Source of the DNA: Molanna angustata | Taxonomy: Eukaryota; Arthropoda; Insecta; Trichoptera; Molannidae | Assembly: GCA_963576475.1 (NCBI GenBank) | Contig: OY754980.1 | Location: 24,689,434 to 24,753,433 of the forward strand | Reading direction: 5' to 3' | Length of the DNA stretch: 64,000 nt | Shown here: piece by piece, positions 22,690-33,103 of the stretch | How positions within the stretch are numbered: position 1 is the first letter of the stretch | How the letters are laid out: each line of letters starts with the position of its first letter | Translations under genes and position numbers: made by a program | Notes under the pieces: model-generated | Database searches by the model: none | Told to the model about the DNA's origin: nothing | The model's input: the letters and a program-made list of their open reading frames with translations, nothing else

Positions 22690-23215
22690 AAAAATATCGA
22701 CTCTTTTTTTATTTATTTCAACAGAATAATACATGAAAAATAATATAACCAAAGATCCCACTAACCATACTAGGTTACCAGTGTGTTTATATATAAACAA
22801 AATAACAAATTAATCAACTAACAATGTAAAAAGTAAACAATGTAAAATGTAAAACAATATAAAAACAGAGACATAAATGAAGCCATAGCATATACATAAA
22901 ATATGTATATAAATATGGAGCTTGTACAAAATGTGTGAGTTATAACTAGATTTAATAAAATATATAAGTTGAAGGTACTGTGATGAAGATAAAAATAAGT
23001 TAAGCTTATTGGCACTATTTGTTTAGAATAATTTTTTGCATACTTGTTTGGTTTTGTAATATGACTTCAATCCAATTATATCCGATGGCAAACTGTTAAA
23101 TATAGTTGGTATAGAAAATTGTAACGTACGTTCTCCGTAATAGTTATTAACTCTAGGTATGATATATTTACCGGATGCTACTTGCCTAGTGTTGTACTTA
23201 TTTTTAATTGTAGTT
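22690..23215 (-). pseudogene. LINE ORF2 C-terminus and 3' UTR
   Basis: The minus strand at 23,040-23,200 reads NTRQVASGKYIIPRVNNYYG followed by ERTLQFSIPTIFNSLPSDI. This is the end of a CR1/L2/Jockey-type polyprotein (G-x-R-[ST]-...-N-x-L-P-x-x-I). Downstream on that strand are AT-rich UTR and a T-tract at about 22,705 on the plus strand, its A-tail. It is truncated 5'. Confidence 0.7.
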
Positions 23216-23239
23216 TAGTAATATTAATCTGTAATTATA

Positions 23240-23590
23240 TATTTGGGTGGCTGTCATGAGTTTTGTTTCGGAGAAAAAAAATTTGCCCTCTTTTTTAAGT
23301 GCTTATATTATATGCTTTAATAAGCTCGACATATCTGCAAGCTCTCTTAGTACGTTTAGGTCAGCTGTCTCCTCCTATCTTTCCAAGTACTTTGATTTTA
23401 TCAGCTGTCTTATTTTGGTGTTTTTTTTATACAATGTACTGGTAAATCAATTATGTATTATTTGTAATTTTTTGTATCAATATGAATTATCCTATTGAAT
23501 AATGCTTGAAATTTTCACTGGTCCACTAATAAAGCAATGTACATTGTCTGTTTTATAAATTAACAATAAAATAAAATAAAAAAAAGAATA
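23240..23590 (+). pseudogene. LINE 3' end with short ORF2 remnant
   Basis: LDISASSLSTFRSAVSSYLS (23,320-23,385) resembles the extreme C-terminus of LINE ORF2 (N-x-L-P-x-x-I then S-x-x-x-F-x-x-x-L-x-x-Y-L). It is followed by UTR and an (AAAAT)n tail at 23,563-23,585. It lies divergent from the minus-strand LINE end at 22,690-23,215. Confidence 0.55.
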
Positions 23591-24184
23591 CCAGCCTACT
23601 AATTGACAAGGCACATTCTTGCTCCCCATTACTGTATAAGTGAAGTGATGTGATTGTTGCGGGTACAATTCAGCCAACGGGAACACATTAATAAGCCTCG
23701 TATATCAACAGAGTATGCAGAAATTTTCATATAAATTGTGAAGACCTAGACCCTTTTGCTACTAGTCATAACAGATTTAAGAAAAAATCTGTTTAGAGTT
23801 TCAACTTTTGGAGCTACAATCCTTTAAAATTCATGCATGGTTACGGGTACACAATTTTTCTGCCATGATTGTATCATCCACCTATGTATCTTTGTTGATT
23901 TCATGGTTGTAACAAGACATGACGTACACGTGTGTGTATTACTGGGCTGTGTTCAGAAAGAAACACTCGACGTCGGGCGTCGGATGTACCTGGAATTGCA
24001 AATTATGGCGTTTTTCACGCCATGAACGCTTTCGAGCGACGTTTCAATCTGAACGCAGCATCGGGAGTTTTAAATAAATGTCAAGTGTTATTTATCAGTG
24101 AAGTAAATAATGCTCTCCGACCTTTTATTGTAAGTTTTTGAATGATATTTTTATAAATTAATTTATTTGTGAATGCATATAAAG
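23591..24184. other. no clear gene
   Basis: At 24,015-24,060 the string GAACGCTTTCGAGCGACGTTTCAATCTGAACG resembles 24,495-24,540, suggesting two fragments of one unclassified repeat. Confidence 0.35.
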
Positions 24185-24400
24185 AGCCACAAAAGGTATC
24201 CTGCAAAATAACTCTGTGGGCAAGAGACCCCTGAGAAGATCAAGACAGAGATTGATGGACAATGTTACCCGAGATCTGAACGTGCTGAATGCTTGTGATG
24301 ACTGGGAGTCCACTGCAGCTGATAGGAAGGCTTGGAAAGCTATTGTTCAGGTGGCTTAAGCTCTACCGGAGTTGTATGGCCATCGGATGTAGTAGTAGTA
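24185..24400 (+). pseudogene. LINE ORF2 C-terminal fragment with (AGT)n tail
   Basis: It reads GKRPLRRSRQRLMDNVTRDL, then DWESTAADRKAWKAIVQVA and a stop, then TTGTATGGCCATCGGATG and a (TAG)n tail at 24,388-24,402. The pattern of R-P-x-x-R-x-R-W-x-D followed by A-A-D-R-x-x-W-K is typical of RTE-type ends in insects. The reading frame is intact over this stretch, so it is rather young, but truncated 5'. Confidence 0.82.
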
Positions 24401-24438
24401 GTGAATGCACAGAAACAAATAGAAGTCATCTTACCAGA

Positions 24439-24719
24439 GATAAAATAGATGTCAACAAATACTACAACTGTCAGAGCGTTTTTCATCCGACGATTATACA
24501 GAGCGTTTGGAGCGTTCACTCGACGTTCAATCTGAACTCGACAGTGTCTTTCGAGCGTCTGTCTCCGGTCATTATGAACGGCTTAGAGCGTCACTAAGTG
24601 CACTTGGCGTTCATTGTGACTGTAACCCTGACATTAGCATCTACAATCCGCATTCATCTGTTTCCGGTTGGCTCTCTGATTGGTTGAGATCTCGTAGTAT
24701 AAACTCAAATGAGCTCTGA
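24439..24719 (+). other. unidentified open frame with protein-like composition
   Basis: The frame is open for about 93 codons, with an internal ATG-less start and a stop at 24,717-24,719. It reads RFSSDDYTERLERSLDVQSE and on through DSVFRASVSGHYERLRASLS, ending in WLSDWLRSRSINSNEL. Composition (many S, R, L, E, D) is unlike the AT-driven frames around it. It could be an exon or a transposon-derived peptide. Part of its DNA resembles 24,015-24,060, which favours a repeat. I do not recognise a family. Confidence 0.3.
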
Positions 24720-25019
24720 AAGTTTATATTAAATGCGAAAATTAAAAAAAAAATATATTTAATTAATAATAATTTATAATTCTATTTATAAAGCAACTCG
24801 CTCACGCGAGTCGCTATTATCATTATAAACAAGCTTAAACCTAACCTAAGAATGTAGAAAAGAAAAGCTGAGACAAGACGCTACTGCCCTGACTAGCATA
24901 CGACATAAAATGGGTATTATAAACTTTATTTGACGGTTAAATTCTTCCCTTCCTCTTTACTTCATGTCTACTTCCTTCCCTCTTTTTAGATTTCTTTTAA
25001 AGATATAAAATAGATAAAA
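24720..25019. other. no recognised gene
   Basis: AT-rich. A short palindrome (ACTCGCTCACGCGAGT) lies at about 24,797-24,812. Confidence 0.4.
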
Positions 25020-25335
25020 ACCAATATGGGAAAAATATGGGTACATCAAAATAGGGTTAGAACGGAACAAGGTTGCTGTAACTTCTTGCTTTGGGGATGG
25101 CGAAAGAGGGAGAGCCCAGACTGTGGAGCTGAGCAGACAGTAAAGCACATGCTGCAAGACTGCCAGATCAGGAAATTTAGCGGCTTCCTCCAGGATATCC
25201 ACGGGGCGAGACCGGAGGCGGTGGAATGGTTGACAGAACTTGATCCAAGGCTATAACACTCAGACGCTGCCCATATATATATAATGGGCGAAGAGGATAC
25301 AAGAACCAGAGTCACACGAAAAGTAAGTAAGTAAG
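25020..25335 (+). pseudogene. LINE C-terminal zinc-like domain and 3' end
   Basis: It reads GKIWVHQNRVRTEQGCCNFL, then SPDCGAEQTVKHMLQDCQI, then EAVEWLTELDPRL and a stop at about 25,254. The R-x-R-T-G-x-G...C-x-C-G-x-x-x-Q-T-x-x-H-x-x-x-x-C block is the Cys/His cluster at the end of many Jockey/I-type polyproteins. Its first cysteine spacing is disturbed. The 3' end has a (GTAA)n-like tail at 25,320-25,335. It is truncated 5'. Confidence 0.8.
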
Positions 25336-25640
25336 GAAAACTATATAAGTACCTGCCTAATTACTTTGACTATCAAATGATGGATTTTTTTTATTTATTT
25401 GAATAAAGTTATTTGATGACTTATTGATAAAGTTATAAATTTTGAAATGTTCTTATGGTGTTGTGAAATCAGGATAAGCTCATAAGCTGTTGCATCTAAT
25501 AAATCATATTAAAAAAGGCATTGACTTATTTTCGCCTTGATTAATTGTTTTTCTGAAAAAAGAGTTATGGCAGGTAATATAAACAGAGAATCTTAAAAAA
25601 AGCCAAAATTGCGTACACAATGCAATTATAGTGCCTTTTT
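25336..25640. other. no recognised feature
   Basis: AT-rich spacer between two LINE ends. Confidence 0.4.
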
Positions 25641-25644
25641 TCAC

Positions 25645-26040
25645 GTTTGCCAGTGAAACATGGATGTGGCAAAAGATAGAATAAAAAATGAGAACACAAG
25701 GAGAGAAAGCAAGATAAAGAAAGATTTTCTAAGTAAAATTAAAATGAATGCCTTGAGGTGGTATGGGCATATTAAAAGAATGAACGATGAACGACTGACC
25801 AAAAAAATATACATGTGTGTGTAAAAGAGGGAGTGAATAGCAAGGGACGCCCCAGAAAGGAATGGCATAACCATATGAATGATATTTTGAAAGAAGGAAA
25901 CATAAGAAACTTGAACTAACAACGAGCATGTATGAGATGAAGGATGGATGTGAAGGAAGCTAGGAATGTGTGCAAAAATAGAGGAGTATGGCGCTCGGTT
26001 CTCTTTGCTTACTCCGTAAAGAACGTATGTATTCTCATTG
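25645..26040 (+). pseudogene. LINE ORF2 C-terminus, GHxxRM family
   Basis: RRESKIKKDFLSKIKMNALR and WYGHIKRMNDERLTKKIY (25,700-25,815) match the 127-residue minus-strand copy at 44,496-44,879. Frameshifts follow, but the tail GVWRSVL-type block is still visible at 25,980-26,010 (GGCGCTCGGTTCTC). The family is RTE-type or related in insects. This copy is inactive. Confidence 0.8.
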
Positions 26041-26344
26041 TAAAGTTCATATTTTTAAATTACCATTGACAGGTCAATACGTAGATTGAAAATTATTGTA
26101 AATAAAAAAAAAAGCAACACATTCATCAAGATTTAAATAAGCCAAAAAAATATCATCAAAGCATTCGGCTCTGAGGAAGTCCCTATACTACCGATCAACC
26201 ATATTATTCCTGAATGTTAATGTTAAAAAAGTTATTCTACAAGAATTTCATTTTGATTCTATTACTATTATTTGTGAAATTTGAACAAAATTAATAAATG
26301 AGAAAATTCATTTTTTAATGTTTTTACCTTTCATTAGGTTTTCA
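26041..26344. other. no recognised feature
   Basis: AT-rich sequence following the LINE tail. Confidence 0.4.
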
Positions 26345-26530
26345 CTTTTACCTATTCTTCTTCTTCTTTTTAGCCCCTTTCACTCCACTGCTGGATATAG
26401 GCCTCTTCCTGGGTTTTCCATTTCTCTCTATCCTGGACACTCTCTGCTTCCACCCATGTCCCACCAGTTCGACAATATCATCAGTCCATCTCCTCTGTGG
26501 TCTCCCTACACTTTTTCTATTATGATAGGA
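26345..26530 (-). pseudogene. LINE ORF2 C-terminal fragment
   Basis: The minus strand reads SVGRPQRRWTDDIVELVGH and then GWKQRVSRIERNGKPRKRP, a degenerate form of G-R-P-x-x-R-W-x-D-D-[IV] followed by W-x-x-x-A-x-D-R. The plus strand shows the usual TGCTGGATATAGGCCTCTTC string of this family and a (TTC)n tract at 26,355-26,370, the complement of its (GAA)n tail. Confidence 0.75.
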
Positions 26531-27239
26531 TCTCCAATTCAGAATTACAGATATTTTTACCTATTAATTGTTGTTTTTTATTAAGAATTTATTGTTATAA
26601 CTATTTATATGAATATTCATATCTTGTTAATAATTTAATTAACTACTCATTCAAAGCATAAACAGATTCAAAACCGTTTATATTCATTTCTATTACTGTA
26701 TTGTATCGTTGAAGAAGATAAAATTTCTTTATTGGGCAATTTCGTGTTATATTTGGTGTGTCTTTACGATCTCTGTGTTCCTGTTCCTACCCACATTTTG
26801 CGTATTTTGTCTAATATGTTTAAACATGCAATAATCTAGAATGATCAACTTATATGTACATAACACACATGTTGATCTGATATCATCATCCCCGTGGGAT
26901 ATCAAAGATGGAGTATTAAGTTGATGTTGGAAACTCTACATACAGAGAGTCAAAGCATTAAATGTATGCATGTACTGTACACGGTTAAATCTAGTTTTAA
27001 TAGGTCTTACACTAAAAGACCCATGGGTTTTGAGTAATCACTGTTTGAAATATATTATAATTTTACAGCATCCGATGTACGCTATGCAAATTTGTACGAT
27101 GTAACTATACATAAAGAAACTTAAACATTAAATAACTTAATTTGACCTACATTACAACCTACGATGACTGTTTATTGATTTTATTTTATTTATTTATTTT
27201 ATTTTATTTATTTATTTTCAATCACACCGTTTTTACAAT
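26531..27239. other. no recognised gene
   Basis: AT-rich. A long (TTTTA/TTTA)n tract at 27,178-27,220 may be the A-tail of a minus-strand retroelement. Confidence 0.4.
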
Positions 27240-27600
27240 CGTCTGTCAATCGACAATTCTTGATAGAACTCCATTGTGTGTAGATATATTACAAATATAA
27301 AAAAATACGTGGTATTAGTTCTATTGAAATTTAAATGAATATCGACGCGTTTCGTGCAAGGCACATCGTCAGAATAATACTCTACAAGACTGACACTAGT
27401 GGTTATATACAAAATTTACATGACAGGTGTTGGTTTTTGAACGGTTGAAAAATAAGTTACATTATACAAATTAATAATTATCTACATATCTACATAATAA
27501 TTTGAATTACGAATTATTTTAGTGGTTATTGTTGAATACTCCGGGTTGTATTACAATAGTTATTTAAGAATAATGTAAGAAAAGGTTGAGGTCCCAAAAG
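27240..27600 (-). mobile_element. Penelope-like element terminal repeat
   Basis: It contains GCGTTTCGTGCAAGGCACATCGTCAG, the complement of a hammerhead core in the form found in Penelope-like terminal repeats. Flanking blocks (AATTCTTGATAGAACTCCATTGT and TTATATACAAAATTTACATGACAG) are typical in layout of these repeats. The first block recurs at 3,660. No RT or GIY-YIG domain is visible nearby, so this is an isolated end. Confidence 0.65.
27337..27380 (-). ncRNA. hammerhead ribozyme, minimal type I
   Basis: In minus sense the order is CTGACGA (27,372-27,366), an extra T, stem II GTGC-CTT-GCAC (27,364-27,354), GAAA (27,353-27,350), C-GC-G and then GTC (27,346-27,344). Core C3-U4-G5-A6-N7-G8-A9 and G12-A13-A14 are all intact. 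Helix III is only 2 bp (A15.1-U16.1 and C-G with a GC loop), the very short form known from Penelope-like elements. Helix I pairs TATT of one arm with GATA of the other. Predicted self-cleavage is after C at 27,344. Confidence 0.78.
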
Positions 27601-27754
27601 CAGTATTCTCGCAGTACGGGATTTTTCATTTTTCTCAAATAACTCTTATAATACGACCATCAGTATTTGTTATGGTTCTGTCAGTCCATATCCGAACGAT
27701 TCGGACAAAATCCCTACAGATGGCTCTACATTATCATTGCAGTTTTTAATGCAT
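27601..27754. other. no recognised feature
   Basis: Spacer with no feature I can support. Confidence 0.35.
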
Positions 27755-28035
27755 ACATACCATCAAGCAATGTCCCTCGCGGGTAAGGCAGAGAGAACCG
27801 AACGCCACATTTTCCCATCGTAGCACGAATATCTCGCCCCGTCCACATTCACGCATCGTCTCATACATGTTCGTCTATTTTTTACGTTTCTTACATTTCC
27901 GTCTTTCAGAAATTTCTTTTCTTGTTCACTTGGTCATGCCATGCCTTTATTGGACGGCCTTGACCTCTCATTTCATTCCTGTCCGCACTGCATATTTTCT
28001 TTGTCAAATGTTCTTGTGGCCAAACCATCTCAATG

Positions 28036-28372
28036 TTTATTTATTTTTATTTATTATTAATCACACCATATTTACAGTGACAACAATAAGTATATTACTG
28101 CTGCCCAAATAGAAAATCCTGTTCTAGGGCTAGCAGGTGACAATTTTTAGTGACATTATGAGCAATTATGAGCCAAGTGACAGTTTCCGTTCAAAATAAA
28201 ATAGGCACACCATACACCATCTCAGTATTCTGCACTCAAAATCACCATCTCATTGAAGGTATAGCTCACACAAATTAGATTGAGCAGATCCTAATATCCG
28301 CCATAATACCTTTCATAAATCCAATCTCTGATGCGATTTTTATAGCAGAACCATAGAAAAGAGACTCCTGCT
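28036..28372 (-). mobile_element. LINE 3' end nested in another LINE
   Basis: It starts on the plus strand with TTTATTTATTTTTATTTATTA (an A-rich tail on the minus strand) and contains the conserved hairpin at 28,098-28,136. It matches 11,150-11,290. No coding sequence is recognised. It is 5'-truncated. Confidence 0.65.
28098..28136 (-). other. LINE 3'-UTR hairpin, member 2
   Basis: The stem CTGCTAGCCC with GGGCAGCAG encloses TAGAACAGGATTTTCTA (minus sense). Confidence 0.6.
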
Positions 28373-28510
28373 ACTACTTTCATTCTGTTAATGACATTTT
28401 TTTTCATCTTAAATTCTTCCCTTATGTTTCCTTACATGTTTGGGATATCCCCGTTTCACCTCATTTTATCTACCAATTCCTTGGCATAAAGTCGTAGCTT
28501 ATTTCAGATT

Positions 28511-28744
28511 TTTTGATTTAATTTTTTTTTTTCGTTTTTTGTCAGTGACGCAAGCAAACGATGCACGATATTATTAAATAATAAGGACTCCTGAAGATTA
28601 TGCGTGATTTACAATCACAACAATTATGTACAGTATTAATTTATTCACAAAAGAAATCTCAGTTTATATAGTAGTCCTATGAGCCATTCTTTCTTCCCTT
28701 CTGAAACTACCTTTTAATTTGATTTTTTTTAATGTGTATTTCAT
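28511..28744. other. no recognised feature
   Basis: AT-rich spacer. Confidence 0.35.
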
Positions 28745-29130
28745 CATCATCATCACTGGCTCTACAGCCCGTTGTGGACCTTGGCCTCCTCCAGCATTCG
28801 TCGCCATCTTCCTCTATCCTGACAGGCACTCCTCCAATCCCTTATTCCGACTGCTTCTACGTCCCGCTGCACACCATCCAGCCATCGGAGTTTGGGTCTA
28901 CCGACACTACGTCTACCTTGGGGCTTTAAATGAATGATCCTTTTTGGCACTCTTTCATCACTCATTCTTTGGACGTGCCCTGCCCATCTCAGCCTCCCTG
29001 TTTTGATGATTTTTACGATGTTTGGTTCTTTGTAAACATTGTAGACCTCTGTGTTGTGTCGTATTCTCCAAACTCCGTTTTCCTGGATTGGGCCGAATAC
29101 TTTTCTGAGTATTTTTCTCTCAAACACCAG
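28745..29130 (-). pseudogene. LINE ORF2 C-terminal fragment, frame intact
   Basis: A 121-residue minus-strand frame reads MFERKILRKVFGPIQENGVW, then GRLRWAGHVQRMSDERVPKR, GRRSVGRPKLRWLDGVQRDV and DRGRWRRMLEEAKVH before a stop at about 28,762. It is the region after the RT palm: linker, GHVxRM box, R-P-K-x-R-W-x-D box and C-terminus. Its 3' end is (ATG)n (complement of CATCATCATCATC at 28,742). The frame has no stops, so it is comparatively young. The RT domain is missing by 5' truncation. Confidence 0.88.
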
Positions 29131-29785
29131 TAGAGATATTTAGATATTTCAATGTGTATTTAGGATATGTAAAATAACATTACAGCAAAAAAAGTGTTTA
29201 AAAATAACTATAACCTAAAACTTTTCCAGTAATTACAAAGAATATATTATTATGTAAGTCTATAAAAAGTCTAGCATTCCAGGCATCATTTTATATTATC
29301 ATGTTTCAAAAGGTTTTTAATGCTCTTTGAAGAACTGCGTTCAGGGCATAATATGTTGCCTTTTGTCTCAGACCAGCTTAGAAGAGCTTTGAGGTGACTG
29401 CACACAGAGCAGTCACACACAGGAGTTAGCCTGTCTTATAAATATCGCACAATATTCTTGGAACCGACCCTGTAATTTCATGTCAGGAGCGTAATGCGTT
29501 AATGCACCATCCTAACTATTAATTAAATAAGACCATGATGTAACCAGACTCCATTGCTGAGATCTTCTCAAACAGTAATCTGTCGGACTGTGAATTAATT
29601 TCATATGAATATTCAATTCTCTAAATTTCCTGCATTGATAAAAAAATTCAAACCTCCCCTAAAGTTAAGTTGGTTCCTACATTGTATTAAATATATTGTT
29701 TTCATCCATAAGAAATAAGATTGAAGACAGATTCTTCGGTACCTAAACTTTCGTTTTGTTTAATCTCATAATAACAATGAAGACT
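29131..29785. other. no recognised gene
   Basis: AT-rich, with no supported feature. A 12-bp direct repeat (GAGCAGTCACAC-like) lies near 29,400-29,420. Confidence 0.35.
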
Positions 29786-29789
29786 CGTG

Positions 29790-30090
29790 TGAGTTCATTA
29801 ATCTACAACCATTAGCACTCCGAAAAACTACAGCGGATGAAGTTCTATTGTTCAAAATAGTGAGTAATAATATTGATTGCTCTCATCTTCAACGACTAAT
29901 ATTTCACACTCAATTTTGCAACAGCAGACAATCTAATACCTTTAATATTCCTCGATGCAATACAAACTCGAAAAAAAACTCTTTCATTTATAGATCAACA
30001 AACTCCATCAGCTCAAACTATAATCAGATGGACATTTTTATTTCATATGTAAAGTATGGAATACCACTTCATACACTCAACAGATGACTT
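29790..30090 (+). pseudogene. Jockey-type LINE ORF2 C-terminal fragment
   Basis: FKIVSNNIDCSHLQRLIF and then NTFNIPRCNTNSKKN match the element at 62.8-63.0 kb (LLHKILNNAIDSPVL and LLHIPTSRTNIRKN). The copy continues through a short MDIFISYVKYG that corresponds to the EIDIFNAKYYR end. Only about the last 90 residues remain. Confidence 0.78.
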
Positions 30091-30129
30091 AAACTCTTTT
30101 CCACTCCTCCTTATTCATTCTCCTTATTT

Positions 30130-30312
30130 TTTTAAAGAATAAATATGTCCTTGAAACAATTACATACACATCATCATACATTCCCCAAACTAAGCATAAA
30201 TGCTTGTGCTAAAGGTGAACGAAATCGGTCGTGGCAGGATTTGAACTCGTGGCTACTGGATTACTAACCCAATGTGCAATCCGCTCTGCCACCATCCATC
30301 TTCCTTTTTTAC
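30130..30312 (-). mobile_element. tRNA-derived SINE, family 1, inverted copy
   Basis: The minus strand reads GGTGGCAGAGCGGATTGCAC, then GGGTTAGTAATCCAGTAGCC, CACGAGTTCAAATCCTGCC and the body TTTCGTTCACCTTTAGCAC. It is collinear with 14,835-15,015 and more diverged in the A box. It ends in an A-rich tail on the minus strand. Confidence 0.82.
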
Positions 30313-30459
30313 TCCCAGTCTTGCCTTCCCAACACCCTTCACCGAAGTGCATATTGCAATTGTCAAATAATTTCTATAGTGGAATACTTTTAATTGGTCT
30401 AATTTTACCTATCTTATTTTTATTTAAAACTGTTAATATTCTCAAATAAAATAAAATAG

Positions 30460-30840
30460 AGCACGAGCCTTTGACTGCCAGACTTATGTCATGGTATTAA
30501 GGCTGTTTTTTCTGTTATGGAATACTACAGCAGGTAACGACGATTGTATAATATGAATCCTGAGTGCTGATGACTTTAAAGTTAAATAAATTGTTTTTTC
30601 CGTGTGTGCTATACATTTTGCCAATTCACAAGAAACCAGGCGTAATGAAAATTACAGTCAGTTGGACTCTGCCGACATTGAACGATTTCGGCAAATGAAA
30701 AAAAATCACGATTCATACTATAACACTTCATATGTGTTAAAATATAATTTGCAACACTTTGAAGGTTGTTATCTCCGAAACTTATCAGTACTCGGGGTTT
30801 ATATTATCAAATCATTGTTACCTGCTGTGTTATCCTTTTA
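30460..30840. mobile_element. MITE with terminal inverted repeats, copy 2
   Basis: The arm ACAGCAGGTAACGACGATTG...GACTTTAAAGTT at 30,527-30,586 pairs with 30,750-30,828 (AACACTTTGAAGGTTGTTATC...). It matches 15,120-15,545 at both ends, with a different middle. The internal 150 bp has no coding signal that I can support. Confidence 0.7.
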
Positions 30841-30949
30841 AAGAAAAAAATCGGTCTTTTTAGTACGACGTAAATATGGCTGTTGGTTTTTTAGTTTTTT
30901 ATCTTTTTTATTTATAATCATTAAGTTTAAAGTTTTTTCGTTTACACAG

Positions 30950-31370
30950 TCGAAGTTCATAATGAAATTAAGTATTTTCATACGTGGATTTAAACCGTGT
31001 CTTTATACTTGGATTAAAACTGTGTTTTTTTATAAATGGATTAAAACCATGTTTTTTATACGTGTATTAAAACAGTCTTCAAACGTGGATTAAATCTGTG
31101 TTTTCATATGTGGATTAAAACTATGTTATTATAAATGGATTAAAACTGTGTTTTTCATACGTGGATTTTCATACAGTATTCAAACGTGGATTAAATCTGT
31201 GTTTTCAAACGTGGATTAAAACTGTGTTTTTCATACGTGGATTAAAACAGTATTCAAACGTGGATTAAATTCGTGTTTTCATACGTGGATTAAAACTGTG
31301 TTTAAATACATTGATAAAATCTGTGTTTCATAAATGGATTGTTAAACTGTGTTTTTATACTCGTATTAAT
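30950..31370 (+). repeat. minisatellite of about 25-40 bp units
   Basis: Many imperfect units of the form TACGTGGATTAAAACTGTGTTTT occur, with variable spacers (CATAC, CAAACG, ATAAATGG). Units in the middle (31,070-31,290) are the most alike. Confidence 0.88.
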
Positions 31371-31544
31371 TTCTTACTTAATAATTACATGTACCTTCCT
31401 ATGCAAATTTGTTCTATGTAACTATGCTCAAAGAATCACTATATTATTAAATTACTTCATGAACGAGACCTAACATACGTTTTAGATAAAGGATATTACA
31501 TCATAAAAAGGGTTGTTTGCAATATATGTATTGTTTTGTGAGAC

Positions 31545-31770
31545 TGCGCCTAAGAATAGTGCTTCCACTTTTTCTATCATTATCGTTTTCGGACGTATCT
31601 TAAGAATATATAAGATTCATGTTAAATAGTTAAGCAATGAGGTTCACCAGCCATTCTGAATGTAGTTCCTTTTTAGATGAGACGAGACTGCTATATATGT
31701 TTACACGCATGTGTGGTGCTTTCTTTTATAAGGTTACACACACCTGTCTCTGGTAAAGTCATATTGTTAG
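31545..31770 (+). repeat. dispersed repeat related to the 106-bp array
   Basis: It has the same order as at 21,380: AAGAATAGTGCTTCCACT, TTTTCGGACGT, then AATGAGGTTCACC and CCATTCTGAATGTAG, present once only. A further block (TTATAAGGTTACACACACC) is shared, in reverse, with 38,935-39,170. Confidence 0.65.
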
Positions 31771-33100
31771 ACAATCCGTTATAGTATTTATTTTATTTTA
31801 GTTTTTATTTTTTTTTTGGAGACTAACATCATCAGTGTTACATTCAATATAATAATTTAACAGCCAATATTCTTCGTTGATAGGAAATAAATTAACTATC
31901 GGGTCAATAGCTCCTTGTATAATTTCTACATCCATTGCAGTTTATATTTACCAACATGAGATTTTCATGTCTTTTAAAGCAAATCCTGACAGTCCACGAA
32001 TTAAACATCATTTCATGTATGTAAGTATATCGGTAGCTAGGTTACCTAACTCATAATATAAAACCAAAAATTCTCAACTTGTAGCACCATTTCACTCCCG
32101 CAGAGCGTGGCTCCAATGATGAAGAATTTGTCAAGTTATTTAAGCTTTTAACTTTCAAGTTTCACGTTGTTCCGCAAATTAAAAATAAGTTAACTGGAAT
32201 TAAAGCGGTGATTGAATTGGGAAACTTTCAAAAAAGTAATCGCGATACAAATGAAATATCTCCCCTCACAAATTTTGATGATATCGTTTTGAATTGTAAC
32301 AAGGGCGGAAAATGGAGGATTAAAAAAATTTCATTTCTTTTTTATACTTGCTCAAACGTGCTCGCACAGTACTATCATGAAAAATGCATTATTATTTATT
32401 TTTAAAATATTTTTTTAATTTACTTATTTAATAATTATATTATAGAGAACATATATTCACTAGATAGTCTGTTCCGAACCAATTACCTGTATACTTTTAA
32501 CATTCCATATAACAACATAAGTATAACACAAAAAAGATATATCACAAAAAAGAAGTGATACTATAAGAAAATATAATAAAAATAATAATAATAAATTTGG
32601 ATAATTTATATAGCGCCATTTTTGTGAATATCTCACCTCAAGGGCGATAAAAAAACCTCACCTCAAGGGCCATAAAAAATATATATCTACTACAACAATA
32701 AAAAAGTTCACAATAAAAATAACAACCAAAAATGTTGAAGAAAGACATAAGTTAAGTCATTATTATTGGCACATTTAATTCGTTTTGAGGTCTACAGTGT
32801 ACAAACTTTCTTCAAGAAGCCACAATGAAAATTACAAAAAAAATATATAGCAAAATATAAATTAATTCGTATTTTCAATAAATACTATGGAATAGTGGAG
32901 ATGAACGATTCCAAAATTTTAAGCGTATTTTTTTCACACCATATGGGTATCTTGTAGAAATTGCAAATCATAAGTTTTGTTTTTTATGTTTTAGTATGTA
33001 TAGCTTATGTTACTATAATTTCAACTGTATATACTTCATATAAGAGGGGTGACAAGGAAGAAAAAACTTCATATTAATATTATGCTTTAAATGCATGGTC
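31771..33100. other. no recognised gene
   Basis: AT-rich. A short direct duplication, CTCACCTCAAGGGC, lies at 32,634 and 32,658. The frame at 32,208-32,405 is open but lacks recognisable motifs. Confidence 0.4.
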
Positions 33101-33103
33101 TCG

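Larger units (their letters stand above)
27755..28510 (-). pseudogene. LINE ORF2 C-terminus (GHxxRM family), interrupted
   Basis: Two minus-strand pieces flank another LINE end. The downstream piece (27,755-28,035) has TLRWFGH, KAWHDQVN and the final complement of CAGAGAGAACCGAACGCC. The upstream piece (28,373-28,510) has REEFKMKKNVINRMKV, which directly precedes TLRWFGH in other copies. The coding series resumes across the 28,036-28,372 insertion. Stops and frameshifts abound. Confidence 0.7.

Noticed and set aside
25641..25929. Minus-strand hydrophobic frames that look like membrane proteins
   Set aside because: They are antisense of the plus-strand LINE tail at 25,645-26,040.
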